Below are positions 7,935-16,681 of a DNA stretch of 64,000 nt, one piece after another; the first letter of the stretch is position 1; each line of letters starts with the position of its first letter. Below the pieces are notes generated by a model. The model searched no databases and had not been told where the DNA came from. It saw only the letters and a list, made by a program, of their open reading frames with translations. The position numbers and the translations under genes were made by a program. Source of the DNA: Streptomyces sp. L-9-10 (GTDB lineage: Bacteria; Actinomycetota; Actinomycetes; Streptomycetales; Streptomycetaceae); assembly GCF_004151105.1 (NCBI RefSeq), contig NZ_PHRF01000050.1:119799-183798 (forward strand), written 5' to 3'.

Positions 7935-9278
7935 TCACGGACAGGGCAGCCGCCGCGCGCCGAGCACCGCGGGGGCCGTCGAGTGCGGCAGCAGATCGGC
8001 GGGGTCCTCGGGCCGTACGACCTCCACCTCGACCTCCTCGCTGAAGCGGTAGGGCCGGTGCGCCAGCACGCCCGACAGATGGCGCCGCACCCGCGACATC
8101 TCGGCCCGTACGGTCACCGTCCTGGTGGGGTCGCCGAAGACATCGCCCGCCAGCTCCGCCGCGCTGCGCCCGGCCCGGTGCACCGCCAGGATGTACAGCA
8201 GCTCGGCATGGCGCGGGGTCAGCTCCTGCGCCCAGCCGCCCGCCGACCCGGACACCGCGACCGACCAGCGCCGGGGGCGGCTCAGATCCAGCACCACCCG
8301 GCTGGGCGTCTCGGTGGGCGGACACTCCTCGTCCACCTGTATGAGCCAGCCGCCCGGCAGCGGCTCGACCGTGCACATGCCCAGCGAGGGCTGCCAGAGC
8401 CGGCCCGCGCGCAGCGTCTTCGGCAGCGGCAGCCGGTCCACCGGCGGCATGCCCGTCACCGCCGCCGTCCAGCCGTCGGGGTCGACCGCCAGGGCGCGGC
8501 CCCCCAGCCGGCACAGGATCGGCGCCGCCACCGAACGCAGCCGCTCCACGGCCCGGCCGTGCCGCTGGCGCAGCTCGCTCTCCGCGAGCCGGGCGACGGA
8601 ACTGACCAGCGCCAGCGTCGTCGGATGGAAGCCCGTCGCCGGGCCGCTCACATCGACCACACCCAGCAGCCGCCCGTCGCGCGGATCGTGCACCGGCGAC
8701 GCCGCACAGGTCCAGGTGTGCAGGTCATGGACGAAATGCTCGGCGGAGTGGACGTGCACCGGCCGGCGCACCGCCAGCGCCGTACCGATCGCATTGGTCC
8801 CCATGGCCCGCTCGGACCAGGCGGCGCCCTCCGCGAGCCTGACGTCGTCCGCCTGCCGCAGCGTGGCGACACCGCCCTCCCGCCACAGCACCCACCCCTC
8901 GTCGTCGGTCACCACCATCACCTGGCGCGAGGAGTGGACGATCTCGCGGAGGGCACCGCTGAGCGTGTCCATCGCCTCGCCCAGCGCGGAGGCCCGTCTG
9001 CGCCGCTCCACCTCGTCCGGCTCCAGCGGCACACCGTTCGCGGACCGGTCGGGATCCAGCCCGATATCGAGCATCCGCCGCCAGGACGCCTCGATCACCG
9101 GCCGGGGAGCCACCGGCGGCGGCTCGCCCGCGAGCGCGGCGTCCCGTACCCGGTGCAGCAGCCGAGCGGCCCGCGCACCGTCCACGGCCATGAGCCGCGC
9201 CAGATCGAGCGGCACGTCGTGCGGTGGTGTGTCCTTGTCGTTCAGTGGTGCGTCGTCCTTCAGCGGTACGTCCTTCAT
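7935..9278 (-). CDS. GAF-domain transcriptional regulator with C-terminal winged helix
   Basis: The 447-residue protein starts with a degenerate repeat-rich stretch (MKDVPLKDDAPLNDKD). An AcoR-type N-terminal region follows (about 60-110, IEASWRRMLDIGLDP), then a GAF-like sensor (about 120-250) with AWSERAMGTNAIGTALA. The C-terminal DNA-binding part (about 355-425) reads like a winged helix (ELLYILAVHRAGRSAAELAG...SRVRRHL). The central AAA+ domain of true sigma-54 activators is absent, so it is a one-component sensor-regulator. A start at Met30 is possible. Target genes are not evident. Confidence 0.8.
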   Translation of the reverse strand: MKDVPLKDDAPLNDKDTPPHDVPLDLARLMAVDGARAARLLHRVRDAALAGEPPPVAPRPVIEASWRRMLDIGLDPDRSANGVPLEPDEVERRRRASALGEAMDTLSGALREIVHSSRQVMVVTDDEGWVLWREGGVATLRQADDVRLAEGAAWSERAMGTNAIGTALAVRRPVHVHSAEHFVHDLHTWTCAASPVHDPRDGRLLGVVDVSGPATGFHPTTLALVSSVARLAESELRQRHGRAVERLRSVAAPILCRLGGRALAVDPDGWTAAVTGMPPVDRLPLPKTLRAGRLWQPSLGMCTVEPLPGGWLIQVDEECPPTETPSRVVLDLSRPRRWSVAVSGSAGGWAQELTPRHAELLYILAVHRAGRSAAELAGDVFGDPTRTVTVRAEMSRVRRHLSGVLAHRPYRFSEEVEVEVVRPEDPADLLPHSTAPAVLGARRLPCP

Positions 9279-9385
9279 CGGGCCCCCGTGTCACCTGCGG
9301 TGCTTCGGATATCCGGCGCACCCGCTTGCAACGGCCTGCAACTCTGGCGGACCGCGGGTGAGCGCGTGAAAGTGAAAGCAAGTCA

Positions 9386-9417
9386 GGGGTGGTGCCGTGT
9401 CGGCGCGGCGCCACCCC
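9386..9417. terminator. Hairpin between the AidB-like gene and the GAF regulator
   Basis: A 12-bp stem with one mismatch (GGGGTGGTGCCG at 9386-9397, CGGCGCCACCCC at 9406-9417) and an 8-base loop lies 74 bp past the end of the AidB-like gene. It would end that transcript before the regulator gene. Confidence 0.45.
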
Positions 9418-9490
9418 GGCTTGCCGCCGGACAGCGCCTCGGCCCTGTCCGGCGGGCTCCGCCGAGCAGGCGGGACTCTGAAGGCACGCC

Positions 9491-11146
9491 CTAACTCCCG
9501 CCCGGCCGTGCCCGGTCCACGACCGACGCCAGATCGAGCGTGGGGGGCAGCGTGCCGAAGGCCGTACCCCAGTCCCCGCCCAGCCGGGAGGCGCAGAACG
9601 CGTCGGCCACCTCCGGCGGCGCCCACCGCACCAGCAGCGAGCCCTGGAGCACCAGCGCCAGCCGCTCCACCAGCCGCCGGGCCCGTGCCTCCACGCCGGA
9701 CAGATCGGCCAGTTCGGTCAGCAGCCCCTTGATCGCGCCGTCCAGCCGGTGATCGGCTCCCCGTGCCTCGCCGACCTCCCGGAGCACGGCGTTCAGCGCC
9801 TCGGGCTCGCGCTGGAGGGCCCGCAGCACGTCAAGGGCCTGCACATTCCCCGAGCCCTCCCAGATCGAGTTGAGCGGCGACTCGCGCAGCAGCCGCGGCA
9901 TTCCCGACTCCTCCACATAGCCGTTGCCGCCCAGGCATTCCAGGGCCTCGGCCGCGACCGGCGTACAGCGCTTGGTCACCCAGTACTTGGCCGCGGGCAC
10001 CGCGAGCCGCAGGAAGGCCCGCTCCCGGTCCGCGCCGTCGCCGCCGTTCTGGACGGTGTCGTACGCGGACGCCAGCCGCAGCGCGAGCGTCGTCGCCGCC
10101 TCCGACTCCAGCGCCAGATCGGCCAGTACGTTGCGCATCAGCGGCTTGTCGATCAGCTCACCGCCGAACGCGGCGCGATACGTGGCGTGATGCACCGCCT
10201 GCGCCACCGACTGCCGCATCAGCGCGGCCGAGCCCACCACACAGTCGAGCCGGGTCGCCGCCACCATCTCGATGATGGTGCGCACCCCGCGGCCCTCCTC
10301 GCCGACCCGGTGCGCCCACGTTGCGTCGAACTCGACCTCGGCGGACGCGTTGGAGCGGTTGCCCAGCTTGTCCTTGAGGCGCTGGATACGGAACACGTTG
10401 CGGGTGCCGTCGGCCAGCACGCGCGGTACGAGGAAACAGGTCAGACCGCCGGGCGCCTGCGCCAGGACGAGAAAGCCGTCGCACATCGGCGCGGAGCAGA
10501 ACCACTTGTGCCCGGTCAGCAGATACTCGCCGGCCGCGTCCAGCGGCACCGCCCGCGTCGTGTTGGCCCGTACGTCGCTGCCGCCCTGCTTCTCCGTCAT
10601 GCCCATCCCGAAGAGCGCGCCGGCCTTCTCCGCGGCGGGCCGCAGCCCCGGCTCGTACCGGTGGGAGGTCAGCCTCGGCTCCCACTCGGCGGCGAGCGCC
10701 GGTTCCGTACGCAGCGCGGGCACCGCGGCGTGGGTCATCGACACAGGACAGCCGTTCCCGGCCTCCGCCTGCGTCCAGACGAAGAAGCCGGCCGCACGGC
10801 GCAGATGGCCACCGGGCCGGCCCCAGGCGTCGGTGAGCCCCGTGCCGACCGAGCGCCCCAGCAGCTGATGCCAGGCCGGATGGAAGTCCACCTCGTCGAT
10901 CCGGTTCCCGTAGCGGTCATGGGTGCGCAGCTTCGGGGGATTCTCGTTGGCCAGCGCACCCCACTCCTGGGCCTCGGCGGATCCGGCGGCCCGGCCGAGG
11001 GCCGTCAGCTCCGCACGGGTCTCGTCGAGGAGTGCGGGCGCGCTGTGCCGCTCCACGCCCTCGGTCAGGGCACGGTCGGCGCTGAAGACGTCGTACCCCA
11101 CCAGGGGCGGAACCTGGTTGGTCACTGTGTGGGTGCTGGCTGCCAT
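9491..11146 (-). CDS. AidB-like acyl-CoA dehydrogenase family flavoprotein
   Basis: The product has 551 residues, about the size of E. coli AidB (541). Landmarks are GMGMTEKQGGSDVRANTT in the FAD/substrate region, TGHKWFCSAPMCDGF, and LGGNGYVEESGMPRLLRESPLNSIWEGSGNV, which contains the Arg and the SIWEGSGN signature of this family. AidB-type proteins belong to the adaptive response to alkylation damage, where they bind DNA and FAD; a role in acyl-CoA oxidation cannot be excluded. It is transcribed divergently, 17 bp from the BrkB gene. An Ada-AlkA fusion gene lies 21 kb away. Confidence 0.85.
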   Translation of the reverse strand: MAASTHTVTNQVPPLVGYDVFSADRALTEGVERHSAPALLDETRAELTALGRAAGSAEAQEWGALANENPPKLRTHDRYGNRIDEVDFHPAWHQLLGRSVGTGLTDAWGRPGGHLRRAAGFFVWTQAEAGNGCPVSMTHAAVPALRTEPALAAEWEPRLTSHRYEPGLRPAAEKAGALFGMGMTEKQGGSDVRANTTRAVPLDAAGEYLLTGHKWFCSAPMCDGFLVLAQAPGGLTCFLVPRVLADGTRNVFRIQRLKDKLGNRSNASAEVEFDATWAHRVGEEGRGVRTIIEMVAATRLDCVVGSAALMRQSVAQAVHHATYRAAFGGELIDKPLMRNVLADLALESEAATTLALRLASAYDTVQNGGDGADRERAFLRLAVPAAKYWVTKRCTPVAAEALECLGGNGYVEESGMPRLLRESPLNSIWEGSGNVQALDVLRALQREPEALNAVLREVGEARGADHRLDGAIKGLLTELADLSGVEARARRLVERLALVLQGSLLVRWAPPEVADAFCASRLGGDWGTAFGTLPPTLDLASVVDRARPGGS

Positions 11147-11163
11147 GCCGATACGGTAAGGAG

Positions 11164-12330
11164 GTGCAGGCAGCAAAAGAAACACCCGAGCGACCAGCGG
11201 GTCGACTCCACCGGGCCCGAGTCCTCTATCGCGACGTATCCAAGCGGAAGATGGCCTGGTTGCTGCTGAAGGACACCGTCAACTCGTGCATCGAGTACCG
11301 CATCCTGGGTCTCGCGGCCGAGGCGGCGTTCTTCACCCTCCTCTCGCTGCCGCCGCTGCTGCTCGGACTCATCGGGCTGCTCGGCTACGTGGACGACTGG
11401 ACGAACACCACCACCGTCGCTTCCATCGAGCGGAACATCCTCGCGGCGGCCGGCACGGTGCTCTCGCAGCGCGGTGTCGACGAGATCGCCAAACCCCTGC
11501 TCGCCGACATCACGCACGGCGGGCGGCCCGATGTCATCTCGCTCGGTTTCGCGATCGCGCTGTGGTCGGGCTCCCGGGCGGTCAATGTCTTCGTCGACAC
11601 CATCACGGTGATGTACGGGCTCGACGGCCGGCGCGGCATCGTCGCGACCCGGCTGCTCGCCTTCCTGCTCTACATCGTGGCGATCCTGATCGGCGCGGTG
11701 GTCCTGCCGCTCGCCGTGGTCGGCCCCGACCGGGTCGTGGAGTTCATCCCCTGGGGCACAGAGGTCGTCAGCGTCCTGTACTGGCCGGTGGTGATCCTGC
11801 TCTCCATCGCCTTCCTCACCACGCTGTACCACGTCTCCGTACCGGCGCGGTCGCGCTGGATCGAGGACGTTCCCGGCGGTCTGGTCGCCCTCGGGATGTG
11901 GGTGCTCGGCAGCTTCCTGCTGCGGATCTATCTGACCAGTACGGTCGAGGGCCCCACCATCTACGGCTCCCTCGCCGCCCCCATCGCCGTACTGCTCTGG
12001 ATCGGTGTCTCGGCGTTCGCGGTGCTGGTGGGCGCGGCGGTCAACGCCGCCATCGACCGCGTGTGGCCGTCGGTCGCCACCGCGGCGGCGCGGGCGGCCA
12101 ATGAGCGGCTGCGCGCGGCCCAGGCGGCGGAGCTGGTGGCCCGCGCGGTCGCGGCGGAGGGACCGGACGGGCCGCAGGACGACGATGTGACCGACCCGGA
12201 CATGCCGTCGGAGTTCCCGGAGCGCTGGTCCAGGTTCCTGCCGCCGGACGATGTGAAGTCGCGGATGAGGTCGGGGCTGCACGGGGTGCGGGAGAACCGC
12301 GACAAGGGGCGTGACGGCCAGGGGAGCTAG
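11164..12330 (+). CDS. YihY/BrkB family inner membrane protein
   Basis: The 388-residue integral membrane protein has about six hydrophobic segments between residues 40 and 300 and the family sequences RILGLAAEAAFFTLLSLPPL, GSRAVNVFVDT and YGSLAAPIAVLLWI. The C-terminal 80 residues are polar and acidic. The annotated GTG at 11164 sits directly against AAGGAGG, too close for normal initiation, so translation may be leaderless or begin at the ATG at 11251, just before the first membrane helix. The stop TAG is the left CTAG duplication of the MITE that follows. Function in the family is poorly defined. Confidence 0.85.
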   Translation: MQAAKETPERPAGRLHRARVLYRDVSKRKMAWLLLKDTVNSCIEYRILGLAAEAAFFTLLSLPPLLLGLIGLLGYVDDWTNTTTVASIERNILAAAGTVLSQRGVDEIAKPLLADITHGGRPDVISLGFAIALWSGSRAVNVFVDTITVMYGLDGRRGIVATRLLAFLLYIVAILIGAVVLPLAVVGPDRVVEFIPWGTEVVSVLYWPVVILLSIAFLTTLYHVSVPARSRWIEDVPGGLVALGMWVLGSFLLRIYLTSTVEGPTIYGSLAAPIAVLLWIGVSAFAVLVGAAVNAAIDRVWPSVATAAARAANERLRAAQAAELVARAVAAEGPDGPQDDDVTDPDMPSEFPERWSRFLPPDDVKSRMRSGLHGVRENRDKGRDGQGS

Positions 12331-12503
12331 GGCGTGTTGCGAAAGTAGCGCCTTCCGCCCGCAGGGCGGGGCCTGCGGCGTCCGGTGCGTGCGATCGCAA
12401 GGCGGAGGATCGTCCTCGTACTGGACGTACTTGGACGACTCCGACAACGCGGCGAGCGTGCGTACCGGGCGTCGCGGGCCAGGCGGGACTTTCGCAACAC
12501 GCC
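12331..12503. mobile_element. 173-bp MITE-like palindromic element with CTAG target duplication
   Basis: Perfect terminal inverted repeats GGCGTGTTGCGAAAGT (12331-12346) and its complement (12488-12503) are flanked by CTAG on both sides (12327-12330, 12504-12507). The interior is itself an imperfect palindrome (CGTCCTCGTACTGG near 12411 pairs with GTACTTGGACG near 12427), so the whole element can fold into one long hairpin. It encodes no protein. The GG ends and YTAR-type duplication fit a derivative of an IS5-family element. It lies between two convergent genes, supplies the stop codon of the BrkB gene and probably acts as a two-way terminator. Confidence 0.85.
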
Positions 12504-12515
12504 CTAGCCCTCCGG

Positions 12516-15500
12516 CTACTCGGTGTCGTCGTTCTCCCTGCCCACCCAGGTCTCCGTGTTGTCGTCCTCGGTGGTCCGGCCGCCGCCGAACAGACGGCGC
12601 AGCCAGGAGGGCGGGGTGGAGGGCCGGGAGACGGGCGTGGCCTCGGGAGGTGGCGTGGTGCCGGGCCGGGGCGTGGTGTCGGGAGGTGGCGTGAGGTCGG
12701 GTCTGGCGGGGGTGGACCGGAGCCCGCTCGGCGGTGCGGCCCCCGGCGCGGTTCCGGATCGCGGCCGGCTCGCCGTGCCGGGTTCCGGCAGTGCGGCGCG
12801 GGCCGCCTCCAGCGTGCGGCGCCACGCGCGCAATCGCTCGCGCTCCCGCTCCGCCCAGGCGCCCTCGACACCGTCCAGCGGCTCCCCGTACCAGTGCCCG
12901 AGCGCCGCGTCGTACAGCCCGGCGGCGCGCCCGGTCTCGCCCGCCCGCGCCGCACGCGCGGCGGAGGCGGCCAGCTGTTCGGCGAGTGAGAGGTCCAACT
13001 CGGTTTCCAGCCGCAGACGGTAGTCGCCTTCGGGGCCCTCCACGGCGTGCCCGTCGTCGAGCAGGGTGTCGATCACGTTCCCGACGAGGGGCGAGTCCCG
13101 GAGCGAGGGCGCGTCCCCCAGAGCGAGGCCCAGCTCGATGTCGGACACCGGCTCGCCACGGGCCAGCAGCAGCCTGCCGAGGATGATCTGTGCGTGGCGC
13201 GGGGCGGGTGTACGGTCGCGCCCGCCGTGCATCGCCCTCAGCGGGCCCAGCACGCCGTACTGCCAGGTGCTGCCCGGTACGGCCGACCTCAGCGCGTCGG
13301 CGCCGCGCCGGCGGGTCTCGGGGGTGCCGGAGAGGAGATCCGTGATCGCCGCCTCCAGCGGGGCCGGCAGGGCGTTCACGGCGCCGAAGGGCTCGACGCC
13401 GGTGGCGAGTTCGTACAGCACACGGCCCAGGGCGTGGAGTTCGCCGTAGGCGTCGTCCGGGGGAGCGCCCCGGAACCCGCGGAGCTTCACCAGCCCGTCC
13501 CGCAGCCGCATGATGTTCGTCAGGGACGGCGGCTCCGGCCGGACGCCCCTCCTCCGGGCATGGGCGAGGACGTCGAGCACCTGTGCCGCGATGCCGATGA
13601 TCTCGGCCACGGGGAGCGGACGGTGTCCGTTCTCCACCAGCAGTTCGCCGAGGGTTCGACCCTCCAGGGCCTCGCTGACCAGATAGCCGACGTCACCGTC
13701 CCCGCCGTGCTCACGCACCTTCACGACACCGGGGTGCCGCAGCAGGGCGGTGGCCTCGTGCTCCGCCCGCGCCCTTTCCACGAGGGAATCCCTCGTCGCC
13801 CCCGGGCTGTCGAAGACCTTGACGGTGACCGTACGGTCCCGGTCCTGATGCCGGTCCCGATAGCGGTCGCGCGCCCGCCACACCACAGCGTCCGTACCGC
13901 GTCCGATGACTTCCGTCAGCCGGTAGCGCCCGACCAGCTCCCGCCCGCCGCTCTCCGGCTCGGGCCCTCGCAACAGCCGTACGCTCTCCCGGCTCACCAG
14001 CGCGAACGGCTCGCCCGCCGCCCGGCCGTACCCCGCCCGGCCGTCGCCGGCGACCAGTGCCCGGAACTCACCGGGCGCCGAGCCCGCGCGCGACTCGATG
14101 ACGGCCCCCACCTGTTCGAGCAGGTGGACCGTACGGGCCAGCCCCGTACGCGGCAGCGCACCGAGCAGCAGTTCGCGCACGCCGGGCCGGAAGTCATAGG
14201 AACCGGCGGGGCCCGGAACGGCGGTGAGCATGCCGCTCAGTACCACCTCCGCCAGATGCTGCGGCTGCGGACGCTCCTCGACGGCCGCCTGTACGAGCCG
14301 CATCACCGGCAGGTGCGGTGGGCCGACCGCCAGATGGGCCGCGAGCCGGACCGCCTGCGGAGAGGCGACCGAGCGGAAGCGCTGCACCAGTTCCCTGGCC
14401 GACAAGTCCAGATACATCACGCCGGCCTCGCCCTCTCCGTCCTCGTCCCGGAGCGTTACGGAACGACCGGCCGTTGGTCCGGCGGGCAACAGGGCCGCCG
14501 CGCCCGGGAATTCGGCTCCGGCGGGTGAGGCCACCAGCCCGGCCCAGTGGCCGAGCCACTCCGCCGTCGGTTCGAGCACCGGCACGGGAATGCCCCGTGC
14601 CTCGCCGTCGTACGGCGTGAAGCGCAGCGCGGTGGTGGGGGCGCCGGGACCGGCCGCCGTGAACAGCCCCGGCACCGGCTCCGGCGGGGTCTGCCGCCAC
14701 ATCCGCTCCGGCAGCGGCTGGACCACGGCCACCGGCAGTTCACGGGTCCAGCGCCGCAGCGTCGGGAACCACCGCCGTCCGGCGGCCCCCGCCGCTCCGA
14801 ACAGTTCCGGCCGCCACTGCGGGCCCATCGTGTCGCTGAGGACGAGCACGATCGTCCGCCCGGGGGTCCACTGCCGAGGGGGTGCGGAACCGTCCGCGCC
14901 GAGCCGTACCAGCTCCACCGTGCGGAACGCGCCCGTCTGCCCGAAGGCCGTGTACAGATCGCGCGCGAGCGGCTGCCACATGGCCATCGTCGGGCCGCAG
15001 TCCAGGACGACCGCCAGATGGAGCCAGCGCTCCGGTGCGGGCCGCAGCTCGGGCAGCCATTGGCCGCGCCGGGCGCCGAGCGCGGCGATGCGGTGCGCGG
15101 TGCCCGTCTCGTCCAGTTCCCGTGCGCGCGTCGACGGCACGGTCCTGCGCAGCGGACGCAACGCCCGCTGGACCGCGAGCGGATGGGGGATCATCGGCGG
15201 GGCGGGGGCGAGCACCTCGGACCGCGCGTCCGGAGCCGGGGGCGACACCGCCCGCCCGCTGAGGGTGGGCGGCGCCAGGCGGTACAGGGCGACCCGACCG
15301 TCCGGACCGTTCGGGGAGAGGGCGGCTCCGGAGCCGGGGACCGGCATGGCCCCTCCGGGAATCCCCCGTGGACCCATGCTCTGGGCCTCCCCGCGGGGGA
15401 CGGCCGTAGGAGGGGCGGTCTCCGGCTCGGGCGGCGGAGGGACGTCCCCGGGCCCGGCTGCGGACGCGGCGTCCGGCCCGGCGTCCTCGGAGTCCCGCCC

Positions 15501-15644
15501 GGCAACCTGCTCGGGCTCGGGCCGTACATGCGTCGCCAGCCAGAGAACCTCGGCCAGCTCCCTGCCGGTCGGCGGGTCGCCGCCCGCCGCCGTCAGCACC
15601 TCGCGCAGCGCGGCCGGTCCGGAGAGCGCCCGGTCAGAAGTCAT
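12516..15644 (-). CDS. vWA (SAV_2336-N-like)-pseudokinase-SARP-like fusion protein of a ternary conflict system
   Basis: This is a 1042-residue modular protein. Residues 1-200 are a short helical start and a Pro/Ala-rich linker. Residues 205-480 resemble the SAV_2336 N-terminal domain and read as a degenerate vWA fold: LHLAVVLDCGPTMAMW in place of the DxSxS metal site, then IVLVLSDTMGPQW. Residues 570-790 are kinase-like, with glycine loop GRGTDAVV (581-588) and Lys609. However, the HRD-to-N segment is RPEPPSLTN and DFG is replaced by RGF, so catalysis is unlikely. Residues 795-880 look like a SARP winged helix (YGVLGPLRAM) and 880-950 like its BTAD domain. The tail is Pro/Thr-rich. It overlaps the MoxR stop by 11 bp. 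Confidence 0.8.
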   Translation of the reverse strand: MTSDRALSGPAALREVLTAAGGDPPTGRELAEVLWLATHVRPEPEQVAGRDSEDAGPDAASAAGPGDVPPPPEPETAPPTAVPRGEAQSMGPRGIPGGAMPVPGSGAALSPNGPDGRVALYRLAPPTLSGRAVSPPAPDARSEVLAPAPPMIPHPLAVQRALRPLRRTVPSTRARELDETGTAHRIAALGARRGQWLPELRPAPERWLHLAVVLDCGPTMAMWQPLARDLYTAFGQTGAFRTVELVRLGADGSAPPRQWTPGRTIVLVLSDTMGPQWRPELFGAAGAAGRRWFPTLRRWTRELPVAVVQPLPERMWRQTPPEPVPGLFTAAGPGAPTTALRFTPYDGEARGIPVPVLEPTAEWLGHWAGLVASPAGAEFPGAAALLPAGPTAGRSVTLRDEDGEGEAGVMYLDLSARELVQRFRSVASPQAVRLAAHLAVGPPHLPVMRLVQAAVEERPQPQHLAEVVLSGMLTAVPGPAGSYDFRPGVRELLLGALPRTGLARTVHLLEQVGAVIESRAGSAPGEFRALVAGDGRAGYGRAAGEPFALVSRESVRLLRGPEPESGGRELVGRYRLTEVIGRGTDAVVWRARDRYRDRHQDRDRTVTVKVFDSPGATRDSLVERARAEHEATALLRHPGVVKVREHGGDGDVGYLVSEALEGRTLGELLVENGHRPLPVAEIIGIAAQVLDVLAHARRRGVRPEPPSLTNIMRLRDGLVKLRGFRGAPPDDAYGELHALGRVLYELATGVEPFGAVNALPAPLEAAITDLLSGTPETRRRGADALRSAVPGSTWQYGVLGPLRAMHGGRDRTPAPRHAQIILGRLLLARGEPVSDIELGLALGDAPSLRDSPLVGNVIDTLLDDGHAVEGPEGDYRLRLETELDLSLAEQLAASAARAARAGETGRAAGLYDAALGHWYGEPLDGVEGAWAERERERLRAWRRTLEAARAALPEPGTASRPRSGTAPGAAPPSGLRSTPARPDLTPPPDTTPRPGTTPPPEATPVSRPSTPPSWLRRLFGGGRTTEDDNTETWVGRENDDTE

Positions 15645-16638
15645 CGGGTTCCGGTGCCCGGCTCAGATAGCTCATCAGCCGGTCCGCGAGCTCATCGCGC
15701 GTCGGCGCTTCGAGCCCCGAAGTCCTCGCCAGATAGATGGCGTTGAGCAGCTGGTCCGTCGCCAGCTCGCCACCGCTGCCCCGCTCGAGGAACCGGTGGA
15801 CCAGCTCCCGTGCCTGCCCGTCGAGCGGGCCGAGATGCGCCTGGACGATGGCCTCCAGATGGGCCGCCTCCGGCTGCTTCAGCTCCAGTGTGACGCAGCG
15901 CCGCAGAAACGCCGGCGGGAACTCCCGCTCCCCGTTGCTGGTCAGGACGGTGAACGGGAAAGCGCGGCAGCGCACCCGCCCCCGTTCCAGCGCCACCAGC
16001 CGGTCCGCGTCGGCGACCAGCACCTCCGCGGTGGTGCGGGTGCGCGCGGCGCGTACCAGCTCGGGGATCTCGTACTGGCCCTCCTCCAGGATGTTCAGCA
16101 GGTCGTTCGGGAGATCGAGATCGCTCTTGTCGATCTCGTCGATCAGCAGTGCCCGGGGCCGCTCGTACGGCAGCAGCGCCGTGCCCAGCGGGCCCAGCCG
16201 CAGATGGTCCTCGATGTTGGTGTGCTCCGGATCGCCGCTCTCCGGGCCCCGGCCCGCCGCGTAGAGCCGGGAGAGCGGGTCGTACTGGTAGAGCCCGTCG
16301 CCGAGGGCGGTCCGGCTGGTGATGTTCCAGCGCAGTACGGGACCGAGCCCCAACTCCCTTGCCACCGCGTACGCGAGGCTCGACTTGCCGCTGCCCGGAG
16401 GTCCCGTCACCAGCAGGGGGCGCCTCAAGTACAGCGCCGCGTTGACCAGTTGCACGCTCTCCTCCGTCGCGCGGTACGCCCGCGCGCGGTGCACCCGGTC
16501 CGGCGAGGGCGCCGGGTCGTCCTGGGGGGGCTCGATGACGGGGCCGCCGTCGAAGGCGCGCCAGGGCGGCGGCTCGGGCAACCGCCCGATGCCGTCGTGC
16601 GGTTCATCGGCTCCGGTGTAGACGGGCCACAGAGGCAT
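15634..16638 (-). CDS. MoxR-type AAA+ ATPase
   Basis: The 334-residue cytosolic ATPase has Walker A GPPGSGKS at 79-86, Walker B ALLIDEIDKSDLDLPNDLL at about 163-181, sensor-1 TSNGER at 233-238 and the following FPPAFLRR arginine-finger region. The N-terminal 45 residues are Pro/Asp-rich. MoxR ATPases work as chaperones that load or remodel vWA partners. Here the next gene encodes a vWA-like protein whose start overlaps this stop by 11 bp, and the preceding gene encodes the trypsin-VMAP protein, giving the three components of the ternary system in one operon. Confidence 0.92.
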   Translation of the reverse strand: MPLWPVYTGADEPHDGIGRLPEPPPWRAFDGGPVIEPPQDDPAPSPDRVHRARAYRATEESVQLVNAALYLRRPLLVTGPPGSGKSSLAYAVARELGLGPVLRWNITSRTALGDGLYQYDPLSRLYAAGRGPESGDPEHTNIEDHLRLGPLGTALLPYERPRALLIDEIDKSDLDLPNDLLNILEEGQYEIPELVRAARTRTTAEVLVADADRLVALERGRVRCRAFPFTVLTSNGEREFPPAFLRRCVTLELKQPEAAHLEAIVQAHLGPLDGQARELVHRFLERGSGGELATDQLLNAIYLARTSGLEAPTRDELADRLMSYLSRAPEPDDF

Positions 16639-16681
16639 TCCGTTCTCCAGGTCTCGGCTTCGGCGGTGTCGGGCTGCCGGC

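Noticed and set aside
11122..12825. 567-codon minus-strand frame over the BrkB gene and MITE
   Set aside because: Runs antisense through a membrane protein and through the palindromic element; the peptide has no fold-like pattern.
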